A model generated the notes under the pieces. The model ran no database searches. It saw only the letters and a list, made by a program, of their open reading frames with translations, and was not told the DNA's origin. A program made the translations under genes and the position numbers. A DNA stretch of 64,000 bases. Origin: Hyunsoonleella jejuensis. GTDB lineage: Bacteria > Bacteroidota > Bacteroidia > Flavobacteriales > Flavobacteriaceae. This document shows, in pieces, positions 49,308 through 58,321 of the stretch. The first letter of the stretch is position 1. Each line of letters opens with the position of its first letter. The DNA is taken from NCBI RefSeq assembly GCF_900111025.1, contig NZ_FOFN01000001.1, forward strand, positions 1,240,001-1,304,000, in the 5' to 3' direction.

Positions 49308-51758
49308 ATGAACGACGAATTTGAAAATATAGACTCCAGTCCAGCATTTGATATTAAGGCGTTCCTTCTAAAAGCACTCAGTTATTGGAAGTTGTTTTTA
49401 TTGTGCGTTGGTGTAGGTGTATTTATTGTTTATCAACAAAATATACGTAAACAGCAATCTTTTAGACTAAGTACTAAAATTTCTATTGAAGAAGATAAAA
49501 ACCCATTATTTTCCACAAATACCAGTTTAACATTTAACTATGGAGGTATATCAGGAAAAGTACAAACAATTATAAATACACTACAATCAAGAAGCCTACA
49601 TGAACAAGTAGTTGATAATTTGCAATTTTATGTAACGTACCTTAAAGAATCTCGTTTTCGTAAAGACGATATTTATAAGGATGCGCCCTTCAGATTTGAA
49701 ATCGACACAACGGTATATCAGGTTTTAAATTCACCGGTAAAAATAACCTTCAAGGAAAACAACCAATTTGAATTAGAATTTAACTTCGAATCTAATCAAA
49801 TTACAACCCAAAAGTATTCTACCCAAGCACTTATTACGCAAGATGTTTCTATGGGAGTGACTACAACAACCCATACTTTAGGTGAGTTTATTAGTTTACC
49901 TTATTTTAAAGGAAATATTGTACTAGCTGAAGAAAGAACCGTAAAACCTGGAGACATTTATTTTATTAAACTTTTATCATTTGATGCTGTAGTAGCTACA
50001 TATCGAGGGAGATTAGCCATAGGTAACCCCAGAAATTCTTCAATTATTAACCTAAGTATGGTAGATAACAATACTAAAAAAATTGAAGATTACTTGAATG
50101 AAACTGTTAGGGTATTAACAAAAGAACAACTAGAGAGAAAGAATCAATTTGTTACTAATACTATCAATTTTATCGACAGCCAGTTAAGTAGAGTAAAAGA
50201 CTCGTTAGAAGGCAACTCCAATGCTTTAAATACATACCGTTCTAAAATTGGTATTTATAACTTAGATCAAGAGAGTGAACTTATTACTCAAAAACTTTCT
50301 GATTTAGAGTTACAGCGAGATGATATTAATAGAAAAAAGGCGTATTATACTAGTTTAAAATCTTATTTAGAAAATAGTACGTCTTTTACAGAGTTACCCG
50401 CGCCATCAGTTGCTGGAATAGATGATTCTAATATCTTAAGCAACATTTCTAAAATAAATACACTTTCAGTTCAAAAGGCAAAATATGAGGCTTCCGTAAA
50501 ATCGGGTGCATCTATTTTTGATGAATTGAACATGCAAATAAATGGTTTAAAGCAAGTATTATTAGAAAACATCAAATCTTCAACCTCCGGATTAGATAGA
50601 GAACTTAATGTACTAAATAGTAAAATATCTAGGCAAAAATCTCAATTTAGTCGTTTGCCAGAAGATCAGCAAAATTTGTTAGATATTCAAAGACAGTATG
50701 TGTTAAATGAGAAAACCTATAACCTTTTTCTATCAAAAAGAGGTGAGGCAGATATCATAAAAGCAGCTACCGTTTCGGACATTATTTGGATAGATTCAGC
50801 TAAAAATACTGGAGCGCAACCTATTGATTTAAAATTAAGTTCTAGATACATTTTTGCCATATTTGGAGGGTTATTGCCACCTCTACTCTTGGCACTTTTA
50901 ATTACATTTTTTGATACCAGAATTCATAACCCACAAACTTTAGACAGTATTACAAATATTCCTATACTTGGTATGATAGGAAGAAATAATTTGGATAACA
51001 ATCTAGTAGTTCATAGAAAACCAAAATCTTCAGTATCCGAGTCGTTTAGAGCAATAAGATCTAGTTTGCAGTATATGTATAAACAGCATGATACAGCTAG
51101 TACTAAAACCGTTATGGTAACTTCTTCTGTTAGTGGTGAAGGCAAAACATTTTGTTCTATTAATATTGCTACTGTGTTTGCATTAAGTGGAAAAAAAACC
51201 ATTTTAGTTGGCTTAGATCTTAGAAAACCTAAAATTTTTGGAGATTTTGAAATAGAAAATGACATAGGAGCGGTAAACTATTTGATAGGTCAGAAAACTT
51301 TAGATGAAGTTACTCAAAAAACGAAGGTTGAAAACCTTGATGTAATCACTTCAGGCCCTATTCCTCCAAACCCTTCTGAGCTTTTGATAAACGAAAATAT
51401 GGATGTGTTAATGCAGAATCTTAAAGGTAAATATGATTATATTGTATTAGATACACCGCCAGTTGGTTTGGTTGCAGATGCTATTGAGTTAATACAATAT
51501 GCAGACGCATCGTTATACGTGATACGACAAGACTATACCAAGAAAGAAATGTTAAAACTAATTAACGACAAGCATAAAAAAGGAGAGATTAAAAACTTAA
51601 GCTTGCTGTATAACGGTTTTGATAAAAAAGGACGATATGGCTATGGTTACGGTTATGGTTACGGCTATGGAAATTACACCAACGGTTATCATGAGGATGA
51701 AAAACATAAATCATCTTTTTTTAATAGAATAATAACATTCCTTAATCCTTTTAAATAA
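49308..51758 (+). CDS. Polysaccharide copolymerase and BY-type tyrosine kinase (Wzc-like)
   Basis: An 816-residue inner-membrane protein. Two membrane helices (about 25-43 and 508-530) flank a large periplasmic coiled-coil domain with the Wzz/GNVR features. The C-terminal kinase has Walker A SGEGKT, Walker B IVLDTPP and a Walker A' segment VGLDLRKPKI in which the first Asp of the usual DxD is Gly. The tail has eight tyrosines in a run of repeated Tyr-Gly, the autophosphorylation cluster that governs polymer length or export. It is paired with the OPX gene. No matching phosphatase (Wzb) is in the window. Confidence 0.93.
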   Translation: MNDEFENIDSSPAFDIKAFLLKALSYWKLFLLCVGVGVFIVYQQNIRKQQSFRLSTKISIEEDKNPLFSTNTSLTFNYGGISGKVQTIINTLQSRSLHEQVVDNLQFYVTYLKESRFRKDDIYKDAPFRFEIDTTVYQVLNSPVKITFKENNQFELEFNFESNQITTQKYSTQALITQDVSMGVTTTTHTLGEFISLPYFKGNIVLAEERTVKPGDIYFIKLLSFDAVVATYRGRLAIGNPRNSSIINLSMVDNNTKKIEDYLNETVRVLTKEQLERKNQFVTNTINFIDSQLSRVKDSLEGNSNALNTYRSKIGIYNLDQESELITQKLSDLELQRDDINRKKAYYTSLKSYLENSTSFTELPAPSVAGIDDSNILSNISKINTLSVQKAKYEASVKSGASIFDELNMQINGLKQVLLENIKSSTSGLDRELNVLNSKISRQKSQFSRLPEDQQNLLDIQRQYVLNEKTYNLFLSKRGEADIIKAATVSDIIWIDSAKNTGAQPIDLKLSSRYIFAIFGGLLPPLLLALLITFFDTRIHNPQTLDSITNIPILGMIGRNNLDNNLVVHRKPKSSVSESFRAIRSSLQYMYKQHDTASTKTVMVTSSVSGEGKTFCSINIATVFALSGKKTILVGLDLRKPKIFGDFEIENDIGAVNYLIGQKTLDEVTQKTKVENLDVITSGPIPPNPSELLINENMDVLMQNLKGKYDYIVLDTPPVGLVADAIELIQYADASLYVIRQDYTKKEMLKLINDKHKKGEIKNLSLLYNGFDKKGRYGYGYGYGYGYGNYTNGYHEDEKHKSSFFNRIITFLNPFK

Positions 51759-51787
51759 TATCTCTTTTAAATTAATAAGGTGAAGCC

Positions 51788-52684
51788 TTGAAAAACGAAA
51801 ATTCAAATTCAGAGTGGTTATATACGATTTCTCCTAAAGGAAAATTTATCGATTTTAATTTTAAGGAGATTTGGCGTTATAAAGACTTACTGTTTTTATT
51901 CGTAAAGCGAGATGTTATAACCTTATATAAACAAACAGTTTTAGGGCCTCTATGGTATTTAATCCAACCACTAATTACTTCAGTAATTTTTACAATTATC
52001 TTTAATGGTATCGCTAACATTAACGTTGGCGCCAATGTGCATCCGTTTCTGTTTAATTTAGCCGGAGTTACTATATGGAATTATTTTGCTGAATGCTTAA
52101 AAGGCACTAGCGATTCATTTAAAAAAAACCAGAATATATTTAGCAAGGTGTATTTTCCAAGAGTGATTATGCCAATGACGGTGGTGATTTCTTCATTACT
52201 AAAATTCGGAATACAGTTTTTGATATTTATTGGTTTTTACTTGTTTTTTGCATTTCAAAATAAGGCAGGAACTATCGACTTTAATGCACTAATCTTGCTC
52301 CCTTTACTCGTATTGTTGATGGGATTATTAGGTTTAGGTTTAGGAATGATTATTTCGTCAATGACAACAAAATATAGAGACCTTTCTTTTTTAGTGGGTT
52401 TTGGTGTACAGTTGCTTATGTATGTGTCGGCGGTAATGTATCCAATACAAGATGCCGTTGAAAAGATTGAAAGCAATTTTCCACAATCGTCTTCTTATAT
52501 TAATCCAATAATAGAAAATAATCCATTAGCGTATATAGTGGAAACATTTAGATATATGTTTTTTTCGCAAGGGGAATTTTCTACAAAAAGTATTTTAATA
52601 ACTTTAATTGTTTCAGTTTGCATTGCTTTATTAGGGTTGGTAATATTTAACAAAACTGAGAAAAGTTTTATAGATACCGTATAA
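51788..52684 (+). CDS. ABC-2 type polysaccharide export permease (Wzm-like)
   Basis: A 298-residue membrane protein with six hydrophobic segments in the ABC-2 pattern, and VLGPLWYLIQPLIT, a sequence typical of Wzm/KpsM permeases. The N-terminal KEIWRYKDLLFLFVKRD is the cytoplasmic interface. It would move undecaprenyl- or lipid-linked polymer across the inner membrane with the ATPase encoded 2 nt downstream. The start must be TTG 51788: the earlier GTG at 51779 is followed at once by a stop. An ABC permease with a Wzc-like kinase is a hybrid arrangement. Confidence 0.92.
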   Translation: MKNENSNSEWLYTISPKGKFIDFNFKEIWRYKDLLFLFVKRDVITLYKQTVLGPLWYLIQPLITSVIFTIIFNGIANINVGANVHPFLFNLAGVTIWNYFAECLKGTSDSFKKNQNIFSKVYFPRVIMPMTVVISSLLKFGIQFLIFIGFYLFFAFQNKAGTIDFNALILLPLLVLLMGLLGLGLGMIISSMTTKYRDLSFLVGFGVQLLMYVSAVMYPIQDAVEKIESNFPQSSSYINPIIENNPLAYIVETFRYMFFSQGEFSTKSILITLIVSVCIALLGLVIFNKTEKSFIDTV

Positions 52685-52686
52685 TT

Positions 52687-53958
52687 ATGGCTGACATTAT
52701 TTTAAAAGCTGAAAATATATCAAAGCAGTACCGCTTGGGATTGGTCGGTACTGGTACAATAAGCCATGATTTAAACCGATGGTGGTATAAAATTAGAGGA
52801 AAGGATGATCCGTATTTAAAGGTGGGAGAAAGTAATGATAGAAGCACCAAAGGGAATTCAGATTATGTATGGGCACTACAGGATATAAATTTTGAAGTTA
52901 AGCGTGGTGAGGTTTTAGGTATTATTGGTAAAAATGGGGCCGGAAAATCTACACTACTTAAGATACTTTCTAAAGTTACGAGCCCCACAACTGGTGAAAT
53001 AAAAACCAGAGGACGTATAGCTTCTTTGTTAGAAGTTGGAACAGGTTTTCATGGTGAAATGACTGGGCGGGAAAATATTTATTTAAATGGTGCTATTTTG
53101 GGCATGACAAAAAAAGAAATTACTTCTAAAATAGATGAGATTATTGAATTTTCTGGATGCCAGCGCTATATAGATACACCAGTAAAACGTTACAGTTCTG
53201 GAATGACTGTAAGGTTGGCTTTCGCGGTTGCTGCTTTTTTAGAGCCAGAAATTTTAGTTATAGATGAGGTTCTTGCAGTTGGAGACGCTGATTTTCAAGC
53301 AAAAGCAATAGGTAAGATGCAAGATATTAGTAGAGGTGATGGAAGAACAGTGCTATTTGTAAGCCACAATATGTCATCGGTTAAAAGCTTGTGCACAAGA
53401 GCTATAGTTTTAAAAAATGGAGTAATTGGATTCAATGGGAGTACTGCCGATGCCATAAATAATTATCTTAAAAGTAAGAAAAACAACTTTTCACATACTG
53501 AGTTTGAGCATAGAAAAGGTACTGGTATTGTTAAAATTAAGAAAGTAGAAGTTTTTGGAGAACTTGAAGATATTAAGCCTCAATCAGGACATCCAATAAC
53601 ATTAAGATTTCAAATAGATAACCCAAGAAAAATAAAACTCCAAGATTTTGAGTTCGATCTAAGAATAGATGACAACTTAGATCAAAGAATTGCTTGGTTA
53701 AGTACCAAGCTTATTAAAAAAGAAAAAAATAGCACATTTAATTGCGTAGAATTTACAATTGACAGATTACAGCTTAATAATGGAATATATCATGTAACAA
53801 CCCATATTATTGTGAAAAATATTGTTTCAGATTGGATTCAAAAAGCATTTTCTTTTGAAGTGGATCAGGGTGATTATTATGATAATGGGTTTTTTGTTCC
53901 AAATACTCAAGGTAAAACATTGTTAGATTTTGAAATTAATTTTTCCGAGAATCAATAA
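52687..53958 (+). CDS. ABC-type polysaccharide export ATPase with C-terminal binding domain (Wzt-like)
   Basis: A 423-residue protein. The ABC domain (about 1-250) contains Walker A GKNGAGKST, signature YSSGMTVRLAF and Walker B ILVIDEVLAVGD; an insert of about 25 residues after SKQYRLG is typical of Wzt. The C-terminal part (about 280-420) is a beta-sandwich like the Wzt_C domain that recognises the polymer's non-reducing end in O-antigen ABC systems. The presence of that domain suggests a terminated or modified chain as substrate. Pairs with the permease gene; 2-nt spacing. Confidence 0.93.
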   Translation: MADIILKAENISKQYRLGLVGTGTISHDLNRWWYKIRGKDDPYLKVGESNDRSTKGNSDYVWALQDINFEVKRGEVLGIIGKNGAGKSTLLKILSKVTSPTTGEIKTRGRIASLLEVGTGFHGEMTGRENIYLNGAILGMTKKEITSKIDEIIEFSGCQRYIDTPVKRYSSGMTVRLAFAVAAFLEPEILVIDEVLAVGDADFQAKAIGKMQDISRGDGRTVLFVSHNMSSVKSLCTRAIVLKNGVIGFNGSTADAINNYLKSKKNNFSHTEFEHRKGTGIVKIKKVEVFGELEDIKPQSGHPITLRFQIDNPRKIKLQDFEFDLRIDDNLDQRIAWLSTKLIKKEKNSTFNCVEFTIDRLQLNNGIYHVTTHIIVKNIVSDWIQKAFSFEVDQGDYYDNGFFVPNTQGKTLLDFEINFSENQ

Positions 53959-53999
53959 GTGTGTTTTAGTCTTATTCTCATATGTTTAGATAAGAAATA

Positions 54000-54722
54000 A
54001 TGATCAGGAAATTAAAAAAAACAATTAAGACTCAGATTAGGCTTCAAAACGAAGTTAGATTGCAGTTGCTGGAATTAGAATGGGCAAACATTTATCATGA
54101 TAGTATTCGCGGTAAAAAAAGCTTAGAGCAGCTGTCTTTGAACATAGGTAGGTGGGCCGGTAATTATACGTTCTTTTATTTATTAAACAGGATATTAAAT
54201 GATTTTAAGCCAAAACAGATATTAGAGTTTGGATTGGGTGAATCTACCAAATTTATAATTACTTATATCAATAATTATTTAAATGACTCTGAACTCAAAA
54301 CTATCGAGCATGATGAAAAATGGAGACTACTTTTTTTTGAAAGCTTTACAGTCAATGATAATATTGATATTGAAATTTTAAAATTAACTGACCATGTCGT
54401 AAATGGTTATAAAACACATGGATATCTAGATTTATGTAAAAAAATAAATAGAAACTTTGATTTATATATTGTTGATGGCCCTTTTGGCTCAAATAACTAT
54501 TCTAGGTATGATATAGTTTACCTCATGGAAAATGTTTATAAAGAAGATGAGTTTATCATCCTTTTAGATGACTATCATAGGAAAGGAGAGAAAGAAACAG
54601 CTAAAGTTTTACTTAATATATTAGATTCAAAAGGAATAGTTGCGCACACTAGAGAATACGTAGGAAATAAAACAGTTTATGTTATAGCTACCAATAAATA
54701 TAGGTATGCAGTATCATTATAA
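54000..54722 (+). CDS. Methyltransferase-like protein of the polysaccharide locus (copy 1)
   Basis: A 240-residue protein. Motif I-like ILEFGLGESTKFI (about 74-86) and FDLYIVDGPFG (about 154-164), with IILLDDY further on, place it in the class I SAM-methyltransferase fold; the N-terminal 50 residues are basic helices (KTIKTQIRLQNEVRLQLLELEW). I know no named family. It is a paralog of the gene at 55697 (shared HDSIRGKK, LNIGRWAGNY, LEFGLGES, LYIVDGP). Each copy precedes a GT2 gene and overlaps it or almost touches it, suggesting that the pair acts on one sugar unit. Possible role: methylation of a sugar or of an acceptor. Confidence 0.75.
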   Translation: MIRKLKKTIKTQIRLQNEVRLQLLELEWANIYHDSIRGKKSLEQLSLNIGRWAGNYTFFYLLNRILNDFKPKQILEFGLGESTKFIITYINNYLNDSELKTIEHDEKWRLLFFESFTVNDNIDIEILKLTDHVVNGYKTHGYLDLCKKINRNFDLYIVDGPFGSNNYSRYDIVYLMENVYKEDEFIILLDDYHRKGEKETAKVLLNILDSKGIVAHTREYVGNKTVYVIATNKYRYAVSL

Positions 54723-55722
54723 AATAGATAATACAGTAGTATCCATAATAATTCCAACTTTCAATAAAGCTAAATTAGCGGTTGAAACTTTAAAAAGTGT
54801 AGCAAAACAAAGCTATACACATTGGGAATGTATTGTGGTTGATGATGGCTCTTCCTTAGAAGATTTTAGAGTTTTGGATGATTATGTTTCTTCAAACGAA
54901 AAATTCGCTCTTCATAAACGACCTTCACAATTAAAAAAAGGAGCAAATGCTTGTAGAAATTATGGATTATCCATTGCAAAAGGAACATACATTCAGTTTT
55001 TTGATAGTGATGATTTAATGCTGAAAGACTGCTTAAAAGGAAGGGTAGAAGCAATAGAAAAATCAAAGCTAGATTTGGTTGTTTTCTCAATGGGAATCTA
55101 TAACAAAAAAGGGTTTACAAATGATGATACGCAAGATGTTATAGTAGGCGATTGGGAAACTGCGCTAAACGCATTTATTGGTAAGAGTAGATTGCCTTGG
55201 AACTTGCAACGCACACTCTATAGAACTGCATTAATAAAAGATAAGTTGTTATTTAATGAAGATTTGAGTAGGTTTCAGGATGTTGAGTTTAATATTAAGT
55301 TGTTAAGTCGTTTACATCCCCAGTTTATGATTTTTACAAAGGTAGATTGTGTATACAGACGAGCTAGTTCTAATAATCCAAGAACAAAAGATTTTAATCA
55401 AAATGTATTTAATTCTATACCAGTTTTTTTAGATTCCATACATCTTGAGATGCCTCCAGAAATTTTGGCTAAAAACAGAGAGAATTTGCAGCAATGGTTA
55501 TTTAATTTGGTTGGTTTGTATGCTAATAACTCTATTGGAACAGGTGCTTTTAGTCATATAATTAATGAGACTTCAAATAAGCTGGGTTTAAATAGAAAAC
55601 AAAAAAATATTCTAAAACTTTTTTTTATAAGTAAAACAAAGTTAAATAACTTAAAAGGGGTAGTGAAGTTAAATTGGTATCTTAGAAAAAAATACAGTGA
55701 AAAGAATTATAAAGATAATTAG
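54706..55722 (+). CDS. Glycosyltransferase family 2 (copy 1)
   Basis: A 338-residue GT2. VSIIIPTFNKAK opens the GT-A fold, VVDDGSS carries the nucleotide site, ACRNYG and QFFDSDDLM include the DxD motif. No membrane helix is seen, so it acts at the inner membrane face on a lipid-linked acceptor. It overlaps the preceding methyltransferase-like gene by 17 nt and the next by 26 nt, which signals tight translational coupling. Two close paralogs follow at 56418 and 57371. Donor sugar cannot be read. Confidence 0.9.
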   Translation: MQYHYKIDNTVVSIIIPTFNKAKLAVETLKSVAKQSYTHWECIVVDDGSSLEDFRVLDDYVSSNEKFALHKRPSQLKKGANACRNYGLSIAKGTYIQFFDSDDLMLKDCLKGRVEAIEKSKLDLVVFSMGIYNKKGFTNDDTQDVIVGDWETALNAFIGKSRLPWNLQRTLYRTALIKDKLLFNEDLSRFQDVEFNIKLLSRLHPQFMIFTKVDCVYRRASSNNPRTKDFNQNVFNSIPVFLDSIHLEMPPEILAKNRENLQQWLFNLVGLYANNSIGTGAFSHIINETSNKLGLNRKQKNILKLFFISKTKLNNLKGVVKLNWYLRKKYSEKNYKDN

Positions 55723-56416
55723 AGAACAAATAAAACTACAAAGAAAATCTTATTTGCAGTTAAAGGAACTCGAATGGGCTCATGTTTTTCATGATAGTAT
55801 TCGAGGAAAGAAACCTTTAGAAAACCTACCTTTAAATATTGGAAGATGGGCAGGTAATTATGCTTTTTTTTATGTGCTTCATCGCATACTTTCTGATTAC
55901 AAGCCAGAGAATATATTGGAGTTTGGATTGGGTGAGTCTTCAAAATTTGTGTCTACATATATTGATAATTATTCTAAAATTTGTGAACACATTATAATAG
56001 AACATAACGACGAATGGCAAACGCTCTTTTTAGAAAAGTTTAGTCTATCAGACAAATCAAAGATAAAAATATTAAACCTCACAAAACAGAGTTATAAAAC
56101 TTTTGAGTATAACAGTTACAATAATATTCAAGATCATATTACAAAAACTTTTGATTTATATATAGTAGATGGGCCAATAAAGAGCCTTAGGTATTCTAGA
56201 TTTGATATTGTTACTTTAGCACAAAATTTTCGTTCAGATGACCAATTTATTATCCTTTTTGATGATTTTGAAAGGGACTCTGAAAAGGAAACAGCGAATG
56301 AGTTATTGTATGTTTTAAAGCAAAATAATATTTCAATAGAGACTAGGGAATTTATTGGAAATAAAAGTGTATTTGTAATAGCTACAAGCAACTATAAGTA
56401 TATAACTTCGGTTTAA
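55697..56416 (+). CDS. Methyltransferase-like protein of the polysaccharide locus (copy 2)
   Basis: A 239-residue paralog of the gene at 54000, alike along its whole length, with HDSIRGKKPLE, NIGRWAGNYAFFYVLHRI, ILEFGLGESSKFV and FDLYIVDGP. The start is GTG 55697, within the preceding GT2 gene (26-nt overlap); the N-terminal basic helices match copy 1, which supports it. Specificity may differ from copy 1 as the middle third diverges. Function is inferred only from fold and context. Confidence 0.75.
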   Translation: MKRIIKIIREQIKLQRKSYLQLKELEWAHVFHDSIRGKKPLENLPLNIGRWAGNYAFFYVLHRILSDYKPENILEFGLGESSKFVSTYIDNYSKICEHIIIEHNDEWQTLFLEKFSLSDKSKIKILNLTKQSYKTFEYNSYNNIQDHITKTFDLYIVDGPIKSLRYSRFDIVTLAQNFRSDDQFIILFDDFERDSEKETANELLYVLKQNNISIETREFIGNKSVFVIATSNYKYITSV

Positions 56417-56417
56417 A

Positions 56418-57371
56418 TTGAAAACACAATTAGTCTCAATTATAATTCCAGTATATAACAGAGCCTCTATCATAAGGTCAACTTTAGATACTATTGCAAA
56501 CCAAACATATCAAAATTGGGAGTGTATTATTGTGGATGATGACAGTAGTGACGATACCGAACAAGCCATTGCTTTGTATTCAAAAAAAGATTCAAGATTT
56601 GTGTTTGTAAAACGTCCAAATACTGAGGTTAAAGGCGCAAATAGTTGTAGAAATTACGGATTTACATTGGCCAAGGGAAGCTATGTTAACTGGTTTGATA
56701 GCGATGACATAATGAAACCAAATTTCCTAGAGCAAAAAGTAAATGCATTTACATCAGAATGTGATGCAGTGGTGCATAGAAACGATTATTCAAATTATAA
56801 TTTAACCGAGTTTAGAGATAGTAAGTTTATCCATAATAATGGTAAAAGTTTATTTTATAACTATGCTATGGAGTGCATAGAATTGCAAACCTGTTGTTTT
56901 ATGTGGAAACGTAGTTATCTTAAAGATAAGGGGTTGTTCAGTGAAGACATTATGAGATATCAAGATAACGAATTTCATATAAGAATGTTGGCTTTAAAAC
57001 CGAAACTTCAAATTTTGGATAAGGTGCTGGCTACCATTAAAAGCGGTGATGGCCACAAGAGTCAAATAAGTGCAAAAGTTAATTTAACCACCAAAAAATT
57101 ATATGATGTGTTTTACTACCGATATCAATGCTTGAAATTGGCAAAGGATTATACGTTAGATGCAGATGCAGCTTTTAATAAAACCATTGCAAAAAAAGCA
57201 CTTTGGGCATTTTATGCAGGCCTTAAGTTTGAAAAAAGTATGGTTAAGAGAATTAAAGACTTCATTGAATATTACTTAAAATTACAATATGTGTATTCAA
57301 GTCCGCAATTAACTTTGATGGATGCATTTAAATCTCAAATTTATATTCTTAAAATAATTGTATTTAAATAA
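56418..57371 (+). CDS. Glycosyltransferase family 2 (copy 2), TTG start
   Basis: A 317-residue GT2 paralog: VSIIIPVYNRAS, IIVDDDSSDD, SCRNYG and NWFDSDDIM. The start is TTG 56418, 1 nt after the preceding stop; the next codons encode KTQLVSIIIPVYN, so no later start is feasible. It pairs with copy 2 of the methyltransferase-like gene as the first GT2 pairs with copy 1. Two further acidic and basic C-terminal helices close the protein. Donor and acceptor unknown. Confidence 0.9.
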   Translation: MKTQLVSIIIPVYNRASIIRSTLDTIANQTYQNWECIIVDDDSSDDTEQAIALYSKKDSRFVFVKRPNTEVKGANSCRNYGFTLAKGSYVNWFDSDDIMKPNFLEQKVNAFTSECDAVVHRNDYSNYNLTEFRDSKFIHNNGKSLFYNYAMECIELQTCCFMWKRSYLKDKGLFSEDIMRYQDNEFHIRMLALKPKLQILDKVLATIKSGDGHKSQISAKVNLTTKKLYDVFYYRYQCLKLAKDYTLDADAAFNKTIAKKALWAFYAGLKFEKSMVKRIKDFIEYYLKLQYVYSSPQLTLMDAFKSQIYILKIIVFK

Positions 57372-58321
57372 TGATATCCATCATAATGCCCATATATAAC
57401 AGAGCACATGTAATAGAAGAAACTATAAATTCTATTAAGGGGCAAACCTATACCGATTGGGAATGTATTATAGTAGATGATGGGAGTACTGATAAAACGG
57501 TTGAAACTTTAAAACAATTAGTTAAAAATGACGAGAGGTTTCAACTTTATAAAAGACCACGCGATTTGGTAAAAGGCCCAAGTGCCTGCAGAAACTATGG
57601 GTTTACTAAAATAAAAGGCGATTATATACAATTTTTTGATAGCGATGATATAATGCATCCTGATCATCTAAAATTGAAAATGGAAGCTATTAAAAACAAT
57701 GATTTGGTGGTTTGTAAACTTCGGGCTTTTTCAGGAATTTTTACTGAAAAACTTTTTAATCAAGAAGATGTTTCACTTTTAATTAATCAACCCAACAACC
57801 TATTCGAAGCATTTGTTACAGGAGATTTTCCAATGATGATGGTAGCTCCGCTTTGGAAAGTAAGTAGCTTAAAACCGTATTTGCCTATAAGAGAAGATTT
57901 ACATATCCTCGAAGATCATGAATTATACGCTAGAGCATTATTTGAAAATAAGTCCTTAGCAATAATCAATAAAGAATTGATTTATTATCGTATTGGAGGA
58001 GAGTCCTCTACAGCTAATTTTTACAATAACGTCGATTATGGTTTAGCCTCATACTTTGAAGCTAAAGGTACCGTTCTAAAACTATCTCAATCACGGCCAG
58101 TTAAGTTATCAATTTTAAAAATGACTTTAGGTTTTTTTAGACAAGCACTTGCAGAGCGCAACTTTAAAGCTGGTAATAAGTGCTTAGGTTTTATAAGAGA
58201 AAAAGAGTTATGCTATAATTTTATTTTGAAGTTGAAATGCCTACGCATACGTTTTTTCTATGGAATATTTAAAATCATCAGAAAAGGAGATACCAAATTT
58301 AAACCGTTATTTAAGTTGTAA
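57371..58321 (+). CDS. Glycosyltransferase family 2 (copy 3)
   Basis: A 316-residue GT2: ISIIMPIYNRAH, IIVDDGSTD, ACRNYG and QFFDSDDIM, closely similar to the two GT2s before it. ATG 57371 overlaps the preceding TAA by one base (TAATG), as does the next gene. No methyltransferase-like partner is attached, so the tandem pattern is [MT-like, GT2] twice, then this single GT2. Confidence 0.9.
   Translation: MISIIMPIYNRAHVIEETINSIKGQTYTDWECIIVDDGSTDKTVETLKQLVKNDERFQLYKRPRDLVKGPSACRNYGFTKIKGDYIQFFDSDDIMHPDHLKLKMEAIKNNDLVVCKLRAFSGIFTEKLFNQEDVSLLINQPNNLFEAFVTGDFPMMMVAPLWKVSSLKPYLPIREDLHILEDHELYARALFENKSLAIINKELIYYRIGGESSTANFYNNVDYGLASYFEAKGTVLKLSQSRPVKLSILKMTLGFFRQALAERNFKAGNKCLGFIREKELCYNFILKLKCLRIRFFYGIFKIIRKGDTKFKPLFKL

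Noticed and set aside
51640-51690. Microsatellite-like repeat of TATGGT/TACGGC units
   Set aside because: It is coding sequence for the Tyr-Gly autophosphorylation tail of the BY-kinase, not an independent repeat.
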